From Oscillospiraceae bacterium (GTDB lineage Bacteria > Bacillota > Clostridia > Oscillospirales > Oscillospiraceae): a stretch of DNA of 64,000 nt. The stretch spans positions 1 through 64,000 of the forward strand of contig JAFQCV010000036.1 in NCBI GenBank assembly GCA_017416325.1, written 5' to 3'. Shown in pieces: positions 50,835 to 60,900 of this stretch (position 1 is the stretch's first letter; each line of letters starts with the position of its first letter). The notes beneath the pieces are model-generated. The model did not search any database and was not told the origin of the DNA. It was given only the letters and a program-made list of their open reading frames with translations. Made by a program: the position numbers and the translations under genes.

Positions 50835-51524
50835 ATGGGAATTCCATTATATCTTTCCATGACATCGTCAGAATTTGCCCATTGTGGGGAATTCCCTGCC
50901 CATGCCGCCTGGATGGCCTGCCATTTTTCCTCTTACGGCACCGGTCTGACGAATCTTCCCACCCGCCTGCCAAAGGGAACCATGCTGATCCTCAACGACC
51001 GAACACCGGTACATGGCCACGACCCAAAACAGATCCGGAAAATGCTCGCAGATACTGTTGCCGCTTTGGGGTGCTGCGCAGTCTTGCTGGATATGCAACA
51101 GCCAAACTCCCCCGAAACGCAAGCAATTATCCGGGATGTACTTACACTCCCCTGCCCGGTATGTGTTTCTGACATTTACGCAAAGGATTTTGACTGTCCG
51201 GTATTTTTGCCGCCGGTGCCTTTGACACATACCCCGGATACATATTTTGCTCCATGGAAAGGACGGGAGATCTGGCTGGATGTTACCATGGAAAGTGCCG
51301 TGTTCACCGTGACCGAAAATGGCTGTCACAGCTGTTTGTGTGAGCCTGTGGGGGATTTCCCATTCCGTGATGAGAATCTATGCTGTCATTACCGGGCCGA
51401 GCTTCAGAATGACTGTGTCCGGTTTTATCTGCGCCGAACCAAAGAAGATCTTTATGAGCTTTTAGCCAAGTCTGCCGCCTATGGTGTCACCACGGGGATC
51501 GGTCTATGGCAGGAGCTGAAGTAG
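50835..51524 (+). CDS. Conserved-looking protein of unknown function
   Basis: A 229-residue protein starting MGIPLYLSMTSSEFAHCGEF at 50835 (GGAAGGGGGAATTTGTCC upstream). It has an LDMQQPNSPETQAIIRDVLT segment, several cysteine-rich spots (ALGCCAVLL, CHSCLCEP, LCCHYR) and no membrane helices. The distribution of beta-alpha units hints at a TIM-barrel glycosidase-like fold, but no catalytic motif is certain. It is divergent from yqeG. No reliable family assignment. Confidence 0.6.
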   Translation: MGIPLYLSMTSSEFAHCGEFPAHAAWMACHFSSYGTGLTNLPTRLPKGTMLILNDRTPVHGHDPKQIRKMLADTVAALGCCAVLLDMQQPNSPETQAIIRDVLTLPCPVCVSDIYAKDFDCPVFLPPVPLTHTPDTYFAPWKGREIWLDVTMESAVFTVTENGCHSCLCEPVGDFPFRDENLCCHYRAELQNDCVRFYLRRTKEDLYELLAKSAAYGVTTGIGLWQELK

Positions 51525-51526
51525 CA

Positions 51527-51556
51527 AAAACCGCCTTGCAGATGCAAGGCGGTTTT
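51527..51556. terminator. Convergent terminator before rpsU
   Basis: AAAACCGCCTTGC (51527-51539) and GCAAGGCGGTTTT (51544-51556) form a perfect 13-bp stem between the unknown plus-strand gene and rpsU. Confidence 0.85.
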
Positions 51557-51582
51557 GAGCATAAATCAAGAGGGATATTTCA

Positions 51583-51765
51583 TTAATAGAACTTTCTCTT
51601 GTTCTTACGGGCAGCTTCAGACTTCTGCTTACGCTTCAGGCTGGGGCTGACATAATGCTCGCGCTTCTTAACTTCAGCGATAACGCCCTCCTTGGCGCAG
51701 CTCCGCTTGAAACGGCGCAGAGCGCTTTCCAGAGACTCGTTTTCCTTAACGCGAATTTCAGACAT
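51583..51765 (-). CDS. rpsU: Ribosomal protein bS21
   Basis: A 60-residue basic protein starting [20 protein letters not shown] at 51765 with GGAGGGAAAACA upstream. The [20 protein letters not shown] segment and lysine-rich end are typical S21. It belongs to the 30S platform near the anti-Shine-Dalgarno. In many bacteria it neighbours dnaG-rpoD; here it is separate, next to leuS. The gap 51766-51911 holds nothing else I can identify. Confidence 0.97.
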   Translation of the reverse strand: MSEIRVKENESLESALRRFKRSCAKEGVIAEVKKREHYVSPSLKRKQKSEAARKNKRKFY

Positions 51766-51911
51766 TGTTTTCCCTCCCTCCGATGGCATCCGGCTAGATC
51801 CAGGATGCGTTCAGGGCTTGATACTCAAGCTAGAATATTATACGCCGTGATTTGTCAAATGTCAAGCAGGTTTTCTATTAATTTACCCACTTTCCGCAAA
51901 AAATCGGTTCT

Positions 51912-54338
51912 TTACTTTACGATCAGGTTGACCAGCTTATTCTTCACCACGATGGTCTTGATAATATTGCCGCCGTTCTTTGCCAGGAACGCTGCGATCT
52001 TCTCATTGGCAAGGACATTTTGGACAACAGCATCGTTATCCAGATCTGCGTCCATTTCCACGGTACCGCGCATCTTGCCATTGACCTGGACTGCAATGGT
52101 GACCTGGCTGTCCTTGCACTTATCCTCAGAGTAAGTGGGCCAGCTTTCGTAGGCAATGGTATTGTCATGGCCCAGAAGCTGCCAAAGCTCCTCGCCAACA
52201 TGGGGAATAACGCAGGAGATCATCTTGATGAAGCCTTCTGCGTACTCCCGGGGGCAGCTTCCGACCTTATAGACTTCATTCACAAAGACCATCATCTGCG
52301 CAATGGCGGTATTGAAGCCCAAAGTCTCAAAGTCAGAAGTCACCTTCTTTACCGTCTGGTGATAGACCTTGGTGAGCTTGCCATCGTCTGTCTCGGTGAT
52401 ATTTCCGCTCTCGCTGAAGAAATTCCAAACACGGTTGATGAACTTCTTAGCGCCGGCAACACCGGTAGAAGACCAGGGCTTGGACACTTCCAGAGGACCC
52501 ATGAACATTTCATAAAGACGCAGCGTGTCCGCGCCGTATTCCCGGACAATATCACTGGGGTTCACTACAAACTCAGGGAAGCGCTTGCCCATCTTGATGC
52601 CGTTTTCGCCCAGGATCATGCCCTGGTGAACCAGCTTTTTAAAGGGTTCTTTCACAGGAGAAATACCCTCATCATACAGGAAGCGATTCCAGATCCGGGA
52701 GTAGATCAAATGGCCTACCGCATGCTCCGGGCCACCTACGTACAGATCGACCGGCAGCCAGTGCTTCAGCAGTTCGGGGTCACACAGCGCCTTGTCGTTT
52801 TTGGGATCGATATAGCGCATGTAGTACCAGGAAGAACCTGCGCTGCCGGGCATGGTAGAGGTTTCCCGCTTGCCCTGGATGCCATCCTTGTTATAGAACT
52901 TCCACTGCTCGGCATTTTCCAGAGGTGCCTGACCGCCGCGGCCCTTATAATCCTCCAGAACAGGCAGTACAACGGGCAGCACCTCATCCGGCAGGAATAC
53001 CGTTTCGCCGCTTTCGGTATAGACACAGGGAACAGGCTCGCCCCAGTAGCGCTGACGGGCGAAGATCCACTCACGGAAGTGGTAGTTGTTCTTGCGTCTT
53101 GCCACACCCAGCTTTTCCAGCTTACAGGTAATGGCTTCCTTGGCTTCTTCCACAGTCAGACCGGTAAATTCCTCAGAATTCATCAGCTTACAACCCTTGC
53201 CCAGGTAGTCCTGCTTCTCAAAAGCACATTCACTGACATCCCGACCCTCAATAACCTGGATCATGGGAATATTATGGGCGATGGCATACTCAAAGTCACG
53301 CTGATCGTGGCTGGGAACAGCCATGACCGCGCCGGTACCGTAGTTACCCAGAACAAAGTCGCCAATAAACACAGGAACTTCCTTGCCATTGACGGGGTTG
53401 ATCGCATAGATCCCCTTCAACGGGCAGCCGGTCTTTGTCTTGGTAGCATCGGTACGGTCAATCTCACTCTTGCTTGCTGCTGCATCGATGTACGCCTGGA
53501 CCTCTTCCTTATTTTCCACCCGGTCCATCAATCCCTGAACGATCTTACCGTCGGGGGCCAGCACCATAAAGGTGATGCCGTAAATGGTCTCAATACAGGT
53601 AGTATAGATAGAGAATTCGCCGCCGCCCACCAGCTTGAAGTCCACTTCCACACCGGTAGACTTGCCGATCCAGTTGCGCTGGATCTCCTTGGTGGATTCC
53701 GGCCAGTCGATCTCCTCCAGGCCTTCCAACAGCTTTTCCGCGAATGCAGGCTGGTCGATGACCCACTGCATCATGTTTTTCTTCACAACAGGATAACCGC
53801 CGCGCTCAGACTTGCCATCGATCACTTCGTCATTAGCAAGCACCGTTCCCAAAGCTTCGCACCAGTTTACGGGCATCTCGATCCGCTTGGCAAAGCCAGC
53901 TTCCCACAGCTTCTTGAAAATCCACTGGGTCCACTTGTAGAATTCAGGATCGGAGGTAGCGATAACCTTGTCCCAGTCATAGTCAAAACCCAGCTCCTTC
54001 AGCTGATTGGAGAAAGTTTCGATATTTTTCTGGGTAAACCCATTGGGATGGTTGCCGGTATCCACGGCATACTGCTCCGCAGGCAGGCCGAAAGAATCGT
54101 AACCCATGGGATGCAGCACATTGAAGCCTTGCATCCGCTTCATGCGGGACATAATATCCGTAGCGGTATAGCCCTCAGGATGGCCGGCATGCAGGCCCAC
54201 GCCGGAAGGATACGGGAACATATCCAGTACATAGTACTTCGGCTTGGAAAAATCCCACACATCCGTCTGGAAAGTCTTGTTTTCTTCCCAATACTTGTGC
54301 CATTTGGCCTCAATGGCAGAAAAATCATAGTTTGGCAT
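51912..54338 (-). CDS. leuS: Leucyl-tRNA synthetase
   Basis: An 808-residue class I synthetase. HAGH in LHAGHPEGYTATD is the HIGH motif, and the KMSKS position reads KMGKR in GENGIKMGKRFPEF, a variant also seen in other Firmicutes LeuRS. The editing domain has TRTD-like and GTGAVMAVPSHDQRDFEYA motifs, and the C-terminal domain ends NIIKTIVVKNKLVNLIVK. It charges tRNA-Leu. It is the last gene of the smc-leuS transcription unit; no T-box is present. Confidence 0.97.
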   Translation of the reverse strand: MPNYDFSAIEAKWHKYWEENKTFQTDVWDFSKPKYYVLDMFPYPSGVGLHAGHPEGYTATDIMSRMKRMQGFNVLHPMGYDSFGLPAEQYAVDTGNHPNGFTQKNIETFSNQLKELGFDYDWDKVIATSDPEFYKWTQWIFKKLWEAGFAKRIEMPVNWCEALGTVLANDEVIDGKSERGGYPVVKKNMMQWVIDQPAFAEKLLEGLEEIDWPESTKEIQRNWIGKSTGVEVDFKLVGGGEFSIYTTCIETIYGITFMVLAPDGKIVQGLMDRVENKEEVQAYIDAAASKSEIDRTDATKTKTGCPLKGIYAINPVNGKEVPVFIGDFVLGNYGTGAVMAVPSHDQRDFEYAIAHNIPMIQVIEGRDVSECAFEKQDYLGKGCKLMNSEEFTGLTVEEAKEAITCKLEKLGVARRKNNYHFREWIFARQRYWGEPVPCVYTESGETVFLPDEVLPVVLPVLEDYKGRGGQAPLENAEQWKFYNKDGIQGKRETSTMPGSAGSSWYYMRYIDPKNDKALCDPELLKHWLPVDLYVGGPEHAVGHLIYSRIWNRFLYDEGISPVKEPFKKLVHQGMILGENGIKMGKRFPEFVVNPSDIVREYGADTLRLYEMFMGPLEVSKPWSSTGVAGAKKFINRVWNFFSESGNITETDDGKLTKVYHQTVKKVTSDFETLGFNTAIAQMMVFVNEVYKVGSCPREYAEGFIKMISCVIPHVGEELWQLLGHDNTIAYESWPTYSEDKCKDSQVTIAVQVNGKMRGTVEMDADLDNDAVVQNVLANEKIAAFLAKNGGNIIKTIVVKNKLVNLIVK

Positions 54339-54358
54339 AGTAAAACACCTCTTATTAT

Positions 54359-54724
54359 TTACGTTTCCTCAACGATAATATCATTCAGATCGATATCCTC
54401 ACCGTCTGCCCAGAGCCGCTCCAGAGAATAGAACTCCCGGGCTTCCTCGGTAAACACATGGACCACGATAGAGCCAAAGTCCAGCAGCTCCCAAGAATTG
54501 CCTCGGTGGCCTTCCCGGCCCAGCATAGGCTCGCCCAGCTGCTCCAGAGTATATTCGGCATAATCGCAGAGGGTCTTAACATGGGTACTGGAAGTACCTG
54601 TGCAGATCAGGAAATAATCTGCCAGACTGGAGACCTCATTGATCCGCAGCAGGCGGATATCCTTCCCCTTTTTCTCATCCAGTGCCTTGGTTACTTGGTA
54701 AGCAACTTCTTTTGCAGTTAACAT
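54359..54724 (-). CDS. rsfS: Ribosomal silencing factor RsfS
   Basis: A 121-residue protein with DIRLLRINEVSSLADYFLIC, the GTSSTHVKTLCDYAE segment and GNSWELLDFGSIVVHVFTEE, the YbeB/RsfS signature. It binds uL14 and blocks subunit joining when cells starve. It lies between nadD/yqeK and leuS in the usual order. Confidence 0.97.
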   Translation of the reverse strand: MLTAKEVAYQVTKALDEKKGKDIRLLRINEVSSLADYFLICTGTSSTHVKTLCDYAEYTLEQLGEPMLGREGHRGNSWELLDFGSIVVHVFTEEAREFYSLERLWADGEDIDLNDIIVEET

Positions 54725-54761
54725 AATATCTTTTCCTTTCCAGGTAATTGTCTGTTTCCGT

Positions 54762-55946
54762 TCACCGCAGATTCCGGTTCAGATCATCCAGAGCCTCCAA
54801 GGATGCCGCAGATATCTGCGCGCCATTGCCACGAAGGATGGATACTGTCATTTCCAACCCCAGGCGCATCGCCCCATCCAAATCAGAAAATGCCAGCCGC
54901 CGCAGCTCTTCCACCCCGGGAAAATCCCGGTTTGGTTCCATATAGTCTGCCACATAAATGATCTTTTCCAGCAAGCCCATGCCTGCCCGACCTGTGGTAT
55001 GGCTGCGGATGGCAGTTACCACCGCATCATTTTCTCCAAAGATCCGCTGTGCGACAAAACTGCCGGTAAGCGCGTGGAGAGTTTTGGGGTTCCGGGTGGA
55101 AAAATCATCCAGAATTATACCATGCTCACGGCACAAAGTCAATTGCAGCGGTCCATCCAGCGCCTTGGTAATATCATGGAGGATTCCTGCCCGGGCAGCA
55201 TCCGTAGTATCTGCGCCCCAATGCTTCGCAAGCTCCACCGCCGTATCCCGGCAACCCAGCACATGGGCAACCCGTCCCGGCTTCAGCAAGCTGATAACCA
55301 CCTGCTCCAGCCTGTCCATTGGCAGCTGCCACAGATCCCGGCCGGTTTCGTACAACCCCTGCTGCCGGATATATGCCAAAACACCCTCCGGGAGAAATGG
55401 ACTCGCGCATTGGAAAGCCAGCATCCGCCGCAAATCTGTAGAGGAAATGGCAGTCACTTGATTTTCCACCAATTCTACCTGCGCCCCTTGGGCGCAAAGG
55501 GCATCTCGCTTTTCCCGAATGGCAGATTTCTCTCCCTTCTGCCCTCGGTATAGTACGGCAAGGGTCACATTTTCTATGAGCCAACGCCAATTTTTCCAGG
55601 ATTCAAAGGACAGGAACATATCCGTTCCCATAATCAGCACCAGCTGTGCCTGAGGATAGCGCTGCTTCAGCGCTTCCACCGTCAGATAGGTATAGCTGGG
55701 GCCTTCCCGGCGCAGTTCCAACTGTGAAACCTCTGCCTGGGGTATATCCGCAGCCGCAACGGTCAGCATTTCCAGCCGCTGCTGGGGGGATGGAGAATTC
55801 TCCGGCAGCTGTTTATGGGGCGCGATCCGGTCCGGAATCAGCAAAAGCTTACTAAGGCGCAGCAATTTAATTGCCTGCCGCGCTGCCGCCATATGTCCGA
55901 TGTGGGGTGGATTAAAAGTACCGCCATAAATACCGATCCGCTCCAT
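54762..55946 (-). CDS. nadD: NadD-YqeK fusion: nicotinate-nucleotide adenylyltransferase and HD phosphohydrolase
   Basis: A 394-residue fusion starting MERIGIYGGTFNPPHIGHMA at 55946 (GGAGGGCGAGT upstream). Residues 1-200 are NadD, with GGTFNPPHIGH and ISSTDLRRML, which adenylates nicotinate mononucleotide. Residues 210-394 are YqeK, with HD ligands in VAHVLGCRDTAVELAKHW, GILHDITKA and HALTGSFVA, hydrolysing dinucleoside tetraphosphates. In most Firmicutes these are two adjacent genes; here the stop between them is gone. The product links NAD supply with alarmone clearance. Confidence 0.94.
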   Translation of the reverse strand: MERIGIYGGTFNPPHIGHMAAARQAIKLLRLSKLLLIPDRIAPHKQLPENSPSPQQRLEMLTVAAADIPQAEVSQLELRREGPSYTYLTVEALKQRYPQAQLVLIMGTDMFLSFESWKNWRWLIENVTLAVLYRGQKGEKSAIREKRDALCAQGAQVELVENQVTAISSTDLRRMLAFQCASPFLPEGVLAYIRQQGLYETGRDLWQLPMDRLEQVVISLLKPGRVAHVLGCRDTAVELAKHWGADTTDAARAGILHDITKALDGPLQLTLCREHGIILDDFSTRNPKTLHALTGSFVAQRIFGENDAVVTAIRSHTTGRAGMGLLEKIIYVADYMEPNRDFPGVEELRRLAFSDLDGAMRLGLEMTVSILRGNGAQISAASLEALDDLNRNLR

Positions 55947-55990
55947 ACTCGCCCTCCATTCCACTTTCTAATCCGGAAATCGTGTAAATT

Positions 55991-56461
55991 TTAATCTTCG
56001 CTTCGAAGCTGCTTTTCCCGGGCCTTCTCGATAGATTTCTCGATTGCCTGCTGCCGGAAATACTGATTGCGCTGCTCACGCACCTTTTTAGCAGCCTGCC
56101 GACGGGCGCGGATACCCTTGCCAACCGGGTCGGACTTACTGACAGGCGTGGCTTTCCGCTTTGCCCTTCCGGTTTGATTCCGCTCCTCCTGGCATTTTTC
56201 GCTAAAACGGTAGATCACAAATTTTGTACCGACTACCGACACGCCGTCTGCGCCGGTGGCTTCGCAGATCATATCGCTGACCTCACGAGGGGTCATAAAT
56301 GCGCCTTCCAGCACCTTTCCCTTTACCAGCTCACGGGCGGTCAGCAGATTTTCTGCTTCCGCGATGACCGCATCGGTCACACCGCCTTTGCCCACCATCA
56401 GGGTGGTATCGATTCCGTTTGCCTGAGCCCGAAGCTCCGCTCTTTCCTTACTTGTCAGCAT
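55991..56461 (-). CDS. YhbY-type (CRM domain) RNA-binding protein
   Basis: A 156-residue protein with a CRS1-YhbY domain (residues 1-95: LTSKERAELRAQANGIDTTL, then GKVLEGAFMTPREVSDMICE). A basic tail of about 60 residues (RKATPVSKSDPVGKGIRARR) replaces the short end of E. coli YhbY. YhbY associates with pre-50S ribosomes. It overlaps the rdgB stop by 14 nt and belongs to the ribosome-biogenesis run. Confidence 0.94.
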   Translation of the reverse strand: MLTSKERAELRAQANGIDTTLMVGKGGVTDAVIAEAENLLTARELVKGKVLEGAFMTPREVSDMICEATGADGVSVVGTKFVIYRFSEKCQEERNQTGRAKRKATPVSKSDPVGKGIRARRQAAKKVREQRNQYFRQQAIEKSIEKAREKQLRSED

Positions 56462-57053
56462 AGCCTGCCTCCTTCAGCTTGCGGTTAAGCACACGCAGCG
56501 CATTTCCCCGGTGGGAAACCGCATTTTTCTCCTCGGGGGTCATTTCTGCCGTGGTCTTCCCATAGGGGGGGTAATAGAAAATAGGGTCGTAGCCGAAGCC
56601 GTTCTCCCCTCTGGGTTCCCGGGTCAGCTCTCCGTGAATTTCCCCCCGTGCCTGGATCGTCTGACCATCGGGCGTTACCATGGTAATGACACACACAAAC
56701 TGCGCCTGTCGCTGCCCGTCGGGTACATTTTCTGTGTTTTTCAGTAGCAGCTCCAGCCGTCCCCAGTCATCCAAGGACTCATCGAAGCCGTAACGGGCGG
56801 AATAAACGCCTGGCTCTCCGTTCAGAGCATCCACAGCAATACCGCTGTCATCTGCCAAAGCCGGAAGCCCCGTTGCCTTCATGACGGCTTCTGCCTTCAG
56901 AAAGGAATTCTCCTCAAAGGTAGTGCCCGTTTCTTCTACATCGATATCCACCCCTAGCTGGGACTGGAGAATCAGTTCCATACCGAATTTTTCGGTGATC
57001 TTGCTGATCTCCACCAGTTTGTGGGGATTCTTACTTGCCAATACTACTTTCAT
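56448..57053 (-). CDS. rdgB: Non-canonical purine NTP pyrophosphatase RdgB/HAM1
   Basis: A 201-residue enzyme with SKNPHKLVEISKITEKFGME, LPALADDSGIAVDALNGEPG and the C-terminal SHRGNALRVLN motif. It removes ITP, XTP and dITP from nucleotide pools. It lies between ftsY and yhbY with short gaps, in a common Firmicutes order. Confidence 0.96.
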   Translation of the reverse strand: MKVVLASKNPHKLVEISKITEKFGMELILQSQLGVDIDVEETGTTFEENSFLKAEAVMKATGLPALADDSGIAVDALNGEPGVYSARYGFDESLDDWGRLELLLKNTENVPDGQRQAQFVCVITMVTPDGQTIQARGEIHGELTREPRGENGFGYDPIFYYPPYGKTTAEMTPEEKNAVSHRGNALRVLNRKLKEAGYADK

Positions 57054-57062
57054 TTTGATTCC

Positions 57063-57968
57063 TCACAACAGTGCGTCCACAAAATCTTTAGCCACAAAGG
57101 GCATCAGATCGTCCGCCTGCTCGCCAACACCGATAAATTTCACAGGAATCTGCAAAGCATCGCTGACGGCAATCACAATGCCGCCTTTCGCAGTGCCGTC
57201 CAGTTTCGTAAGCGCCACCGCGGTTACACCTGCAATTTCCTTAAACTGCTTTGCCTGGACAAGACCGTTCTGACCGGTTGTGCCGTCCAGCACCAGCAGC
57301 ACTTCCCGACTGGCCTGGGGCAGTTCCCGCTCCACGATCCGGCTGATCTTATTCAGCTCGTTCATTAAGTTTTGCTTGTTATGCAGACGGCCTGCAGTAT
57401 CCACAAGGATCACATCTACATTTCTGGACTTTGCCGCCTGGATGCCGTCAAACACCACCGCTGCCGGGTCTGCGCCCTCGTGCTGCCGGATAATATCCGC
57501 GCCGCTCCTATCTGCCCAGATCTCCAACTGGTCAGCAGCAGCTGCCCGGAAGGTATCCCCTGCCACCAGAAGCACCTTCTTTCCCTGCTTCGTCAGCTGG
57601 GAAGCGATCTTGCCGATGGTGGTGGTCTTACCTACGCCGTTGACGCCGATGACCAGCACCACAGCGGGCTTAGTATCCAGCTTCAGCTGCGGATCGCCCA
57701 CACTGAGCATCCGCACCAAAATTTCCTTCAAGGCGGCTTTCGCCTCTTCCGGTGTCTTTAAGTGCTGCTCCCGGACTGTCTTGCGCAGCAGATCTGCCGC
57801 TTTCACAGCGGTATCTACCCCCAGATCAGCCAGAATCAGGCTTTCTTCCAACTCATCGTAAAAATCATCATCCAGCTGGCTAAAACCGGAAAATACACTT
57901 CCAAGAGTCGAGGACATAGCATCCCGGGTCTTCGTTAAGCCTGCCTTGATTCTCTCAAAAAAGCCCAT
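57063..57968 (-). CDS. ftsY: Signal recognition particle receptor FtsY
   Basis: A 301-residue GTPase starting MGFFERIKAGLTKTRDAMSS at 57968 (GTAAGGAG upstream). It has an N domain, G1 GVNGVGKTTTIGKIA, the DTFRAAAADQLE insertion-box region, DTAGR and TKLDGTAKGG. There is no acidic A domain, as usual in Gram-positives. It docks SRP-ribosome complexes at the membrane. It follows smc by 16 nt, the conserved smc-ftsY pair. Confidence 0.97.
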   Translation of the reverse strand: MGFFERIKAGLTKTRDAMSSTLGSVFSGFSQLDDDFYDELEESLILADLGVDTAVKAADLLRKTVREQHLKTPEEAKAALKEILVRMLSVGDPQLKLDTKPAVVLVIGVNGVGKTTTIGKIASQLTKQGKKVLLVAGDTFRAAAADQLEIWADRSGADIIRQHEGADPAAVVFDGIQAAKSRNVDVILVDTAGRLHNKQNLMNELNKISRIVERELPQASREVLLVLDGTTGQNGLVQAKQFKEIAGVTAVALTKLDGTAKGGIVIAVSDALQIPVKFIGVGEQADDLMPFVAKDFVDALL

Positions 57969-57984
57969 GTTGCTTCTCCTTACA

Positions 57985-60900
57985 TTATTCCACAATACCT
58001 AAGTATTCTTCCATTTGATTCAGATCCAGCCGCAGCAGCTTGCTGACGCCCTGCTCCTGCATGGTCACACCGTAGAGCACGTCAGAAGCTTCCATAGTGC
58101 CTCTTCTGTGGGTGATAACGATGAACTGCGTCTTTTGGCTCAGATTCCGCAGATACGACGAGAATCTTTCCACGTTACGGTCATCCAAAGCCGCATCGAT
58201 CTCATCGAGGATACAGAAGGGCGTAGGCCGCACCTTCAAGATCGCAAAATACAGTGCGGTTGCCACGAAGGCCTTCTCACCGCCGGAGAGCAGCGTAATG
58301 GTCTTGAGCTGCTTTCCGGGAGGCTGTACCCGGATCTCAATGCCGCAGGTAAGCGGCTCCTGAGGATCTTCCAGAATCAGCTGACCCTTACCGCCGCCAA
58401 ACATTTCGGTAAAGACTTTGCCGAAATGCTCGTCGATCTTACGGAATTCCTCCACGAAAATGACGGTCATTTCCTTGGTGATATCCCGGATGATGCCCTC
58501 CAGTTCTGCCTTGGAGGTAAGTACATCATCCCGCTGAGCGGCCAGATAGGTGTAGCGCTCGTTGACACGGGCGTATTCCTCGATAGCGCCCAAGTTGGGC
58601 GTGCCAAGCATGGTGATCTTCCGCTTCAGCTCGGAAATCTTCCGCTGACCGGCTGCCACCGATTCGATCTCCCCCCGGTGCTCCTGCGCCGTGCCGGGTG
58701 TCAAGCCATAGAAGTCCCACAGCTTGTCAATGATCTGCTTCTCCTCCATAGAGGCAGTAAGCTTCTTTTGCTCCAAAAGGGCGCATGCCCGTTCCATATT
58801 CAGGATATCTTTGCTCTTTTCCTGGCTATCCCGCTCGGTTCTGGTCTTGAGGGCTTCTGCCTCCGACCGACCGGACAGCACAGACTGCAGCTGGGTACGC
58901 TGGGCAGCAATATCCCCTTCGTTTTCCCCTAACTTTGCGGTAACCGCGGCGATTTGCTGCTCTATACGGCTGCTCTCTTCCCGGAAAGATACAATCAAAG
59001 CCTGCTTCTTTTCCCGGTCACCTTCCATGGCAGCGCGCAGGCCCTGCAGATCCTGCACATGGGTCAATGCCGCGCTCTTTTCCGCTTCCAGAGCGGCAGC
59101 CTCAGTCTTGATCTCGGTCATCAGTCCGGTCACCCGGTCTGCCGCCTGGGCAGCTTCTGTCTGGCTGCCCTCCAATGTCTGCAGTGAGGCCTCTGTCTGC
59201 TGCAGCTGCTGGGCAAAAATTTGCAGCTTTGACTGGACAGCGGCAGCACGCTGGCTGTCCGTAGCGCTGCGCTGAGACAAAGACTCCAGTTCCTTTTCCG
59301 CAGAAGCGGCTGCTTCCTCCACAGCCTGTACCAGGATCTCATGCTGCTTTTCCTGGCCCTGCAGACGAAGCACCTGATCCTCCGCGGCGCGAAGCTGATC
59401 CTTGGCAGCCGTCAGCTGGAATTCCACCTGATCAAACTGCCGCTGCGCCTCCTGCAACTGGGTCTCGGAATCCTGGAGCTTCTCAGACAGCTGCTTTTCC
59501 TGGGCGGTAAGTTTTTCCAGTTCGTTGGCCCGGGACAGGATGCCGGACTCCTTGTTCACAGAGCCGCCGGTCATAGAACCACCGGGGTTCATGACCTGTC
59601 CGTCCAGGGTTACGATCTTGAACCGGTTGCGGTACTTACCTGCCATAGCAATGGCGGCGTCCATATCCTGGACGATTACCGTTCTGCCCAGCAGATTTTC
59701 CACAATGCTCCGGTATTCCTGTTTGGTTTGCACCAGATTGGAGGCCACATCTACAAATCCGCGGCACTTATCCAATCCGCTTTCCTGTAAGGGTCTGCCC
59801 TCAATGGTGGTAAGTGGCAAGAAAGTCGCCCGGCCGCCACCGGTACGCTTCAGGTAAGAGATAGCCGCTTTACCGTCGGCCTCCGAACCCACCACGATCT
59901 GCTGCATGGCCGCGCCCAAAGCGATCTCCACGGCTACAGTATATGCATCCTCCGTGCGAATCAGCCGGGAAACCGGACCATGAATACCCCGCAGGCTTCC
60001 CCGCTGGGACTCCTGCATGACCATCCGTACAGATTTGTGATAATTTTCAAAATCCCGCTCCATCGCCCGGAATACTTTTGTCTTGGCAATGACAGAATCC
60101 AGCTGATTGGTCAATTCCCGGACAGTCTGCTGCAGTTCATCCCGGCGCTTCTGCCGTGAAGTCTGACGCAAGGTATAGCCCGAGATGGTATTGTTGGCAG
60201 CAGTCACGTCATCTTGCGCCCGGCGCAGCTGTTCACGGCACTGGGCCAGATCCTCCGCAGCAGTCTGCAGGCGTTCCTTGCCTGCCAAAAGATCCGCCTT
60301 CAGAGCAGCCATGCGCTCTGAAGTCTGGCCTGCGCTTTCCTCTAAACCGCGCAGGTCAGCCTCGCCGCCGGCGATCTCTGCCGTAAGGTTTGCCTGGGTA
60401 CCCTTCAGCTCCATATACCGGCGGTTAAGTCCCTGGGCATTGGCAGTCATTTCCGCCAGCTGCTGCATCAGGTTTTGCAGCTGCAACTGCTTTTGCTCCA
60501 GCTCTTCATCGATCTGCTGAACACGCAGCTGCGCCTGTTCGATTTGTGCCACAACACCGCCGCTGCGGTCCTCGGCGCCCTGCATTTCCTCCTGGATCCG
60601 GGCAATATTGGCATCGTTATTGGCAATATTCCCTTGGAGGACCTGAATCTGGCCTTCCAGCTGCTGCCGGTTGGCCTCCAGCATATTGACTTTCAGCCGG
60701 ACAGTCTCCAGCTCCTCGTCCTTCATCCGCAGCTGCTGCGCCAGGTCTTCTGCCTGGGTATAGAGGCTCTCCAGCTCCCCGTGAGCCTGCTCCAGCACAA
60801 AAGACGCGCTGGCATAGTCCTCTTCCGCCTTTTGGGCAGCAGAGGACAGCTTCTCCAGGCCGTCGAGCCATACCGCGACCTCGACGCCCTGCAGTTCTTC

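Noticed and set aside
54339..54358. T-box riboswitch upstream of leuS
   Set aside because: Only 20 nt separate rsfS and leuS, so there is no room for a T-box leader.
52020..54431. Very long plus-strand open frame of about 800 codons opposite leuS
   Set aside because: It is the antisense shadow of leuS; the encoded sequence has no domain and the leuS frame has all synthetase motifs.
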